A stretch of 6,146 nucleotides of DNA, from NCBI GenBank assembly GCA_007117255.1, contig SKGU01000105.1, positions 1-6,146 of the forward strand, in the 5' to 3' direction. The DNA is from Natronohydrobacter sp. Lineage in GTDB: Bacteria > Pseudomonadota > Alphaproteobacteria > Rhodobacterales > Rhodobacteraceae. A program made the translations under genes and the position numbers. The notes below the pieces were generated by a model. It searched no databases and was not told the origin of the DNA. It saw nothing but the letters and a program-made list of their open reading frames with translations. Below, piece by piece: positions 4,583-6,146 of this stretch; the stretch's first letter is position 1, and each line of letters opens with the position of its first letter.

Positions 4583-5314
4583 ATGCGCTTGCGCAACAGT
4601 TCCGGCACGCGCCAGCGCGGCGAGGACTTGCATCGCGTTGATGAGAGTGTCAAAGCCGCGTTCATGGGTCCGCGTAACATCTCTTTTCAGTCCAACCCAA
4701 ACGCTCCGGCAGTGCTATGGCTGGCAGGGCTGACATGTCTGCCCGAAGTGGTGCTGACACTACTGGAAGCCAGCTTCTTCGGTGATGGCGCATTGCGACG
4801 CCAGTTCCTGCTGCATGGCGCTTTCTGGAACGGGCTTCTGTCGGGCTGGGAGTCGATCTATCCGTTTCAACGCGAAGCGATGTTTCTGAGCTATGCGCTA
4901 CTGCATGGCGGATTGCTGCATTTGATTGGCAATATGGTTGCAGCGCTCGCCCTTGGGGGCATAGCTGTTGCCCGGATCGGGCAGCGCGGGTTTCTGTTGC
5001 TCTATGCGGTTTCCGCGATCGGCGGCGGGATCGGTTTTGCGATCCTGTCAAACTCAGACGCGCCGATGGTGGGCGCATCGGGCGCCGTGTTCGGCCTGAT
5101 CGGCGCATGGAAATTCTGGGAATGGCAGATGCGTCAGCACCTTGGCAGCTCCATGCGCCCACTTTGGCGATCCTTGCTGGGCCTTGTGTTGCTGAACGTG
5201 ATCTTGTGGGTTGCGCTGTCGGGCCTTGTTGCATGGGAAGCGCATCTGGGCGGGTTCATCGCGGGCGTTCTCTTTGCCGCGATTGTCACGCCCACGCTGC
5301 GCTACCGCATCTGA
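4583..5314 (+). CDS. rhomboid-family intramembrane serine protease
   Basis: This is a polytopic inner-membrane protease that cleaves transmembrane segments of substrate proteins. From the ATG at 4583 it has 243 residues with about six hydrophobic helices (near 42-63, 98-112, 114-131, 137-156, 197-213 and 216-236) plus the catalytic helix starting at the serine. The catalytic serine is Ser166 in GASGAVFG (164-171) and the paired histidine is His221 in AHLGGFIAG. His113 and Asn117 in LLHLIGNM match the oxyanion-stabilising His-x-x-x-Asn of GlpG. All key residues are present, so it should be active. The first 40 residues are hydrophilic and poorly typical. Translation could instead start at the ATG at 4664 (28th codon), and neither start has a strong ribosome-binding site. 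It lies five bases after the sugar-phosphate transferase, so coupling and co-transcription are likely. It converges with tpiA. The substrate is unknown. Confidence 0.94.
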   Translation: MRLRNSSGTRQRGEDLHRVDESVKAAFMGPRNISFQSNPNAPAVLWLAGLTCLPEVVLTLLEASFFGDGALRRQFLLHGAFWNGLLSGWESIYPFQREAMFLSYALLHGGLLHLIGNMVAALALGGIAVARIGQRGFLLLYAVSAIGGGIGFAILSNSDAPMVGASGAVFGLIGAWKFWEWQMRQHLGSSMRPLWRSLLGLVLLNVILWVALSGLVAWEAHLGGFIAGVLFAAIVTPTLRYRI

Positions 5315-5319
5315 CCGGA

Positions 5320-6054
5320 TCAGGCTGCACCCAACGCACTGATAATCGCGCCGAAATCTTCTGCCTTGAGCGATGCGCCCCCCACCAATGCACCGTCCAC
5401 ATTGGCGATGGCGAAAATCTCGGTCGCATTTCCGGGCTTGACCGATCCGCCATAAAGCAGCGAAATCGCAGCGTCCGGCAAGCTCTCGCGCAATGCGTCA
5501 TGCACCTCTGCGATCTGTTCCAGCGTCGGGGTCCGCCCGGTGCCAATCGCCCAGACAGGCTCATAGGCGATCACTGTGTTGGCCGCAGTCGCGCCTTCCG
5601 GCAATGACGCCGCGAGCTGGCCTAGCACGACATCCAGCGTCTGGCCGCTATCGCGCTCTGCCTCTGTCTCGCCCACACAAATAATCGCTACAAGGCCAGC
5701 GCCATGCGCCGCGCCCGCTTTGGCCGCCACATCGACAGAGCTTTCACCATGGTCTGCGCGCCGTTCGGAATGGCCAAGAATCACATATCGCGCACCACTA
5801 TCAACCAGCATTTGCGCGGAAACATCCCCTGTATGCGCGCCAGAGATTTGCGCATGACAATCCTGTCCACCCACCATAACGGCAGTTCCTGCCACAGCGT
5901 CGGCCATCGCCGCGATCAATGTCGCGGGTGGGCATAAAAGCACACCGCAATTCGGCTTGGCAATCGCCTGTGCGAGAATGCGCGCCTGCTCAAGGTCGGC
6001 GCGCAGTCCATTCATCTTCCAGTTCCCGGCGGCAAGTTTACAGGCTTTGGTCAT
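5320..6054 (-). CDS. tpiA: triosephosphate isomerase
   Basis: This cytoplasmic TIM-barrel enzyme interconverts dihydroxyacetone phosphate and glyceraldehyde 3-phosphate in glycolysis and gluconeogenesis. The 244-residue length is normal. The active site is complete: Asn11 and Lys13 in AGNWKMNG, His95 in VILGHSERR (91-99), and Glu165 in AYEPVWAIGTG (163-173), which includes the mobile loop. The phosphate-binding segments YGGSVKPGN (201-209) and GALVGGASL (221-229) are also present. The start is supported by AGGGAG (6061-6066) six bases before the ATG. It is convergent with the rhomboid gene (five-base gap) and sits 51 bases downstream of another minus-strand gene. Dihydroxyacetone phosphate is the main source of methylglyoxal, which GloA in this window detoxifies, although the two genes are not linked by transcription. 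Confidence 0.98.
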   Translation of the reverse strand: MTKACKLAAGNWKMNGLRADLEQARILAQAIAKPNCGVLLCPPATLIAAMADAVAGTAVMVGGQDCHAQISGAHTGDVSAQMLVDSGARYVILGHSERRADHGESSVDVAAKAGAAHGAGLVAIICVGETEAERDSGQTLDVVLGQLAASLPEGATAANTVIAYEPVWAIGTGRTPTLEQIAEVHDALRESLPDAAISLLYGGSVKPGNATEIFAIANVDGALVGGASLKAEDFGAIISALGAA

Positions 6055-6105
6055 GGCGTTCTCCCTTTACACAACAGGGATACGCCGCCCCGACGCGCGA
6101 TGCAA

Positions 6106-6146
6106 TCAACCGCTGGTCTTGGCCTTGTTCATCCGGTCCGTCAGTG
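6106..6146 (-). CDS. 3' end of a minus-strand gene (partial, unidentified)
   Basis: A minus-strand frame entering from the right edge reads ...LTDRMNKAKTSG and stops at TGA (6108-6106). Only 12 complete codons are in the window. They are codon-typical (CTG, GAC, CGG, AAC, AAG, GCC, ACC) with a hydrophilic, basic tail. It is followed after 51 bases by tpiA in the same direction and may share its transcript. The product cannot be identified from this fragment. Confidence 0.5.
   Translation of the reverse strand, partial: LTDRMNKAKTSG

Noticed and set aside
4662..5234. A 190-codon minus-strand ORF opposite the rhomboid gene
   Set aside because: Arg/Ser/Ala-rich antisense frame; the plus strand has full rhomboid catalytic motifs.
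5311..5323. CTGA-CCGGA-TCAG dyad at the rhomboid/tpiA junction as a terminator
   Set aside because: The arms are only four bases and consist largely of the two opposing TGA stop codons; no T-run.

Overview
The window looks like a chromosomal segment of an alphaproteobacterium, most likely Rhodobacteraceae (Roseobacter/Rhodobacter type). The basis is protein character and moderately high GC with dense gene packing. I could not run a database search, so the taxonomic call is an inference. It contains eight complete genes that I recognise, one gene cut by the right edge, and an ambiguous coding remnant at the left edge. I see no rRNA, tRNA, CRISPR array, insertion sequence or phage gene.

Layout. 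Positions 1-420 hold at most a gene fragment at the extreme left, then about 330 bases of non-coding, fairly AT-rich DNA with several inverted repeats and one promoter-like site. Positions 421-2070 (minus strand) carry thyA, folA and an HPF/RaiA-type ribosome-associated protein, in that transcriptional order. thyA and folA abut with no gap (thyA stop TAG, then folA ATG). This pair is the thymidylate/tetrahydrofolate cycle: ThyA makes dTMP and dihydrofolate, and FolA reduces the dihydrofolate back. Divergent from thyA is gloA (plus strand, glyoxalase I). It converges with a minus-strand AAA+ ATPase of the ExeA / XrtA-associated type.

A 414-base non-coding region (3465-3878) separates that ATPase from a divergent plus-strand pair: a short ExoY/PglC-like polyprenyl-phosphate sugar-phosphate transferase, and a rhomboid intramembrane serine protease starting five bases after it. 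This region is rich in dyad symmetry, including a 24-base imperfect palindrome in front of the transferase. The rhomboid gene converges with tpiA (minus strand, triosephosphate isomerase) with a five-base gap. Upstream of tpiA, the last twelve codons of another minus-strand gene run off the window.

Working together: thyA, folA, gloA and tpiA are ordinary housekeeping metabolism. The ATPase / sugar-phosphate transferase / rhomboid trio is the accessory-looking part. It suggests a cell-surface polysaccharide or surface-protein function, and its divergent arrangement around a palindrome-rich promoter region suggests shared control. The closest known parallel is the ATPase plus sugar transferase pair of exosortase (XrtA/PEP-CTERM) loci, but no exosortase is visible here. 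I treat the link as a hypothesis and do not claim a new system.
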